In this document: piece by piece, positions 63,996 to 64,000 of the stretch
Layout of the letters: every line of letters begins with the position of its first letter
Numbering within the stretch: the stretch's first letter is position 1
DNA from: Bacteroidales bacterium
GTDB taxonomy: Bacteria; Bacteroidota; Bacteroidia; Bacteroidales; ML635J-15
Reading direction: 5' to 3'
NCBI GenBank assembly: GCA_017994175.1
Contig: JAGOLH010000003.1
Coordinates: 50,570-114,569 of the forward strand
DNA: 64,000 nt
Program-made: the position numbers and the translations under genes
Notes under the pieces: model-generated
Database searches by the model: none
Seen by the model: the letters and a program-made list of their open reading frames with translations, nothing else
Told to the model about the DNA's origin: nothing

Positions 63996-64000
63996 ATGGG

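Overview
The window reads as a chromosomal segment of a member of the Bacteroidota, most likely Bacteroidales or a close relative. Four things point there: proteins with type IX secretion (T9SS) C-terminal sorting domains plus the T9SS factor PorQ; Bacteroidota-typical families (DUF5686 surface protein, outer-membrane beta-barrel receptor with a carboxypeptidase-regulatory N-domain, GlmU-like nucleotidyltransferase, type B L31, PG0541-like transporter partner); repeated TAnnTTTG -7 promoter boxes, two of them with TTTG exactly 19 nt upstream; and starts without obvious Shine-Dalgarno sequences. I see no phage, insertion sequence, CRISPR array, integron or tRNA. The genus cannot be told from the sequence alone.

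Layout. 1-5.2 kb: the end of a T9SS cargo protein, efp, a four-PKD T9SS cargo protein and a U32 (TrhP-like) protein. 5.2-8.2 kb: an ECF sigma factor overlapped by a protein with a cytoplasmic domain, one inner-membrane helix, a periplasmic linker and an outer-membrane beta-barrel (a dual-membrane anti-sigma candidate), divergent from a family 4 uracil-DNA glycosylase. 8.3-13.7 kb: MBL hydrolase, small lipoprotein, pseudouridine synthase, DUF5686 protein, an inverted repeat and a thioredoxin-like protein. 13.8-18.6 kb: DMT exporter, YkgJ-type cysteine-cluster protein, HD hydrolase, porQ, cmk and ispH. 18.6-25.4 kb: serpin lipoprotein, manA, udk, PolB-like exonuclease, orphan lipoprotein and a CapD/FlaA1-type nucleotide-sugar dehydratase.

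25.5-32.1 kb is a self-contained RND efflux operon: TetR repressor with two matching operators, TolC, adaptor, pump and a small PII-like partner. 32.2-43.4 kb is housekeeping: glycyl-tRNA synthetase, DUF3788, pfkA (with an inverted-repeat upstream region), priA, pyrC, lon, GlmU-like protein and L31. 43.4-47.9 kb: tsaB, MacA-like adaptor and TolC on the minus strand, divergent from lptB. 48-52.5 kb: two tandem PiT phosphate transporters with a C-terminal PhoU-like domain, whose upstream regions share a 13-mer and a 15-bp palindrome. 52.7-63.8 kb: MMPL transporter, sugar-nucleotide epimerase, polyprenyl synthase, atpD-atpC, TonB-dependent-type receptor, thyA-folA and a lipoprotein. The window ends with a 5S rRNA gene and its terminator on the minus strand, so an rRNA operon probably continues to the right.

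The most interesting signals are the sigma/dual-membrane anti-sigma pair with a duplicated cytoplasmic motif, the twin TetR operators controlling an RND operon with a PII-like partner, and the shared regulatory sequence before both phosphate transporters. I found no clearly new defence or mobile system.
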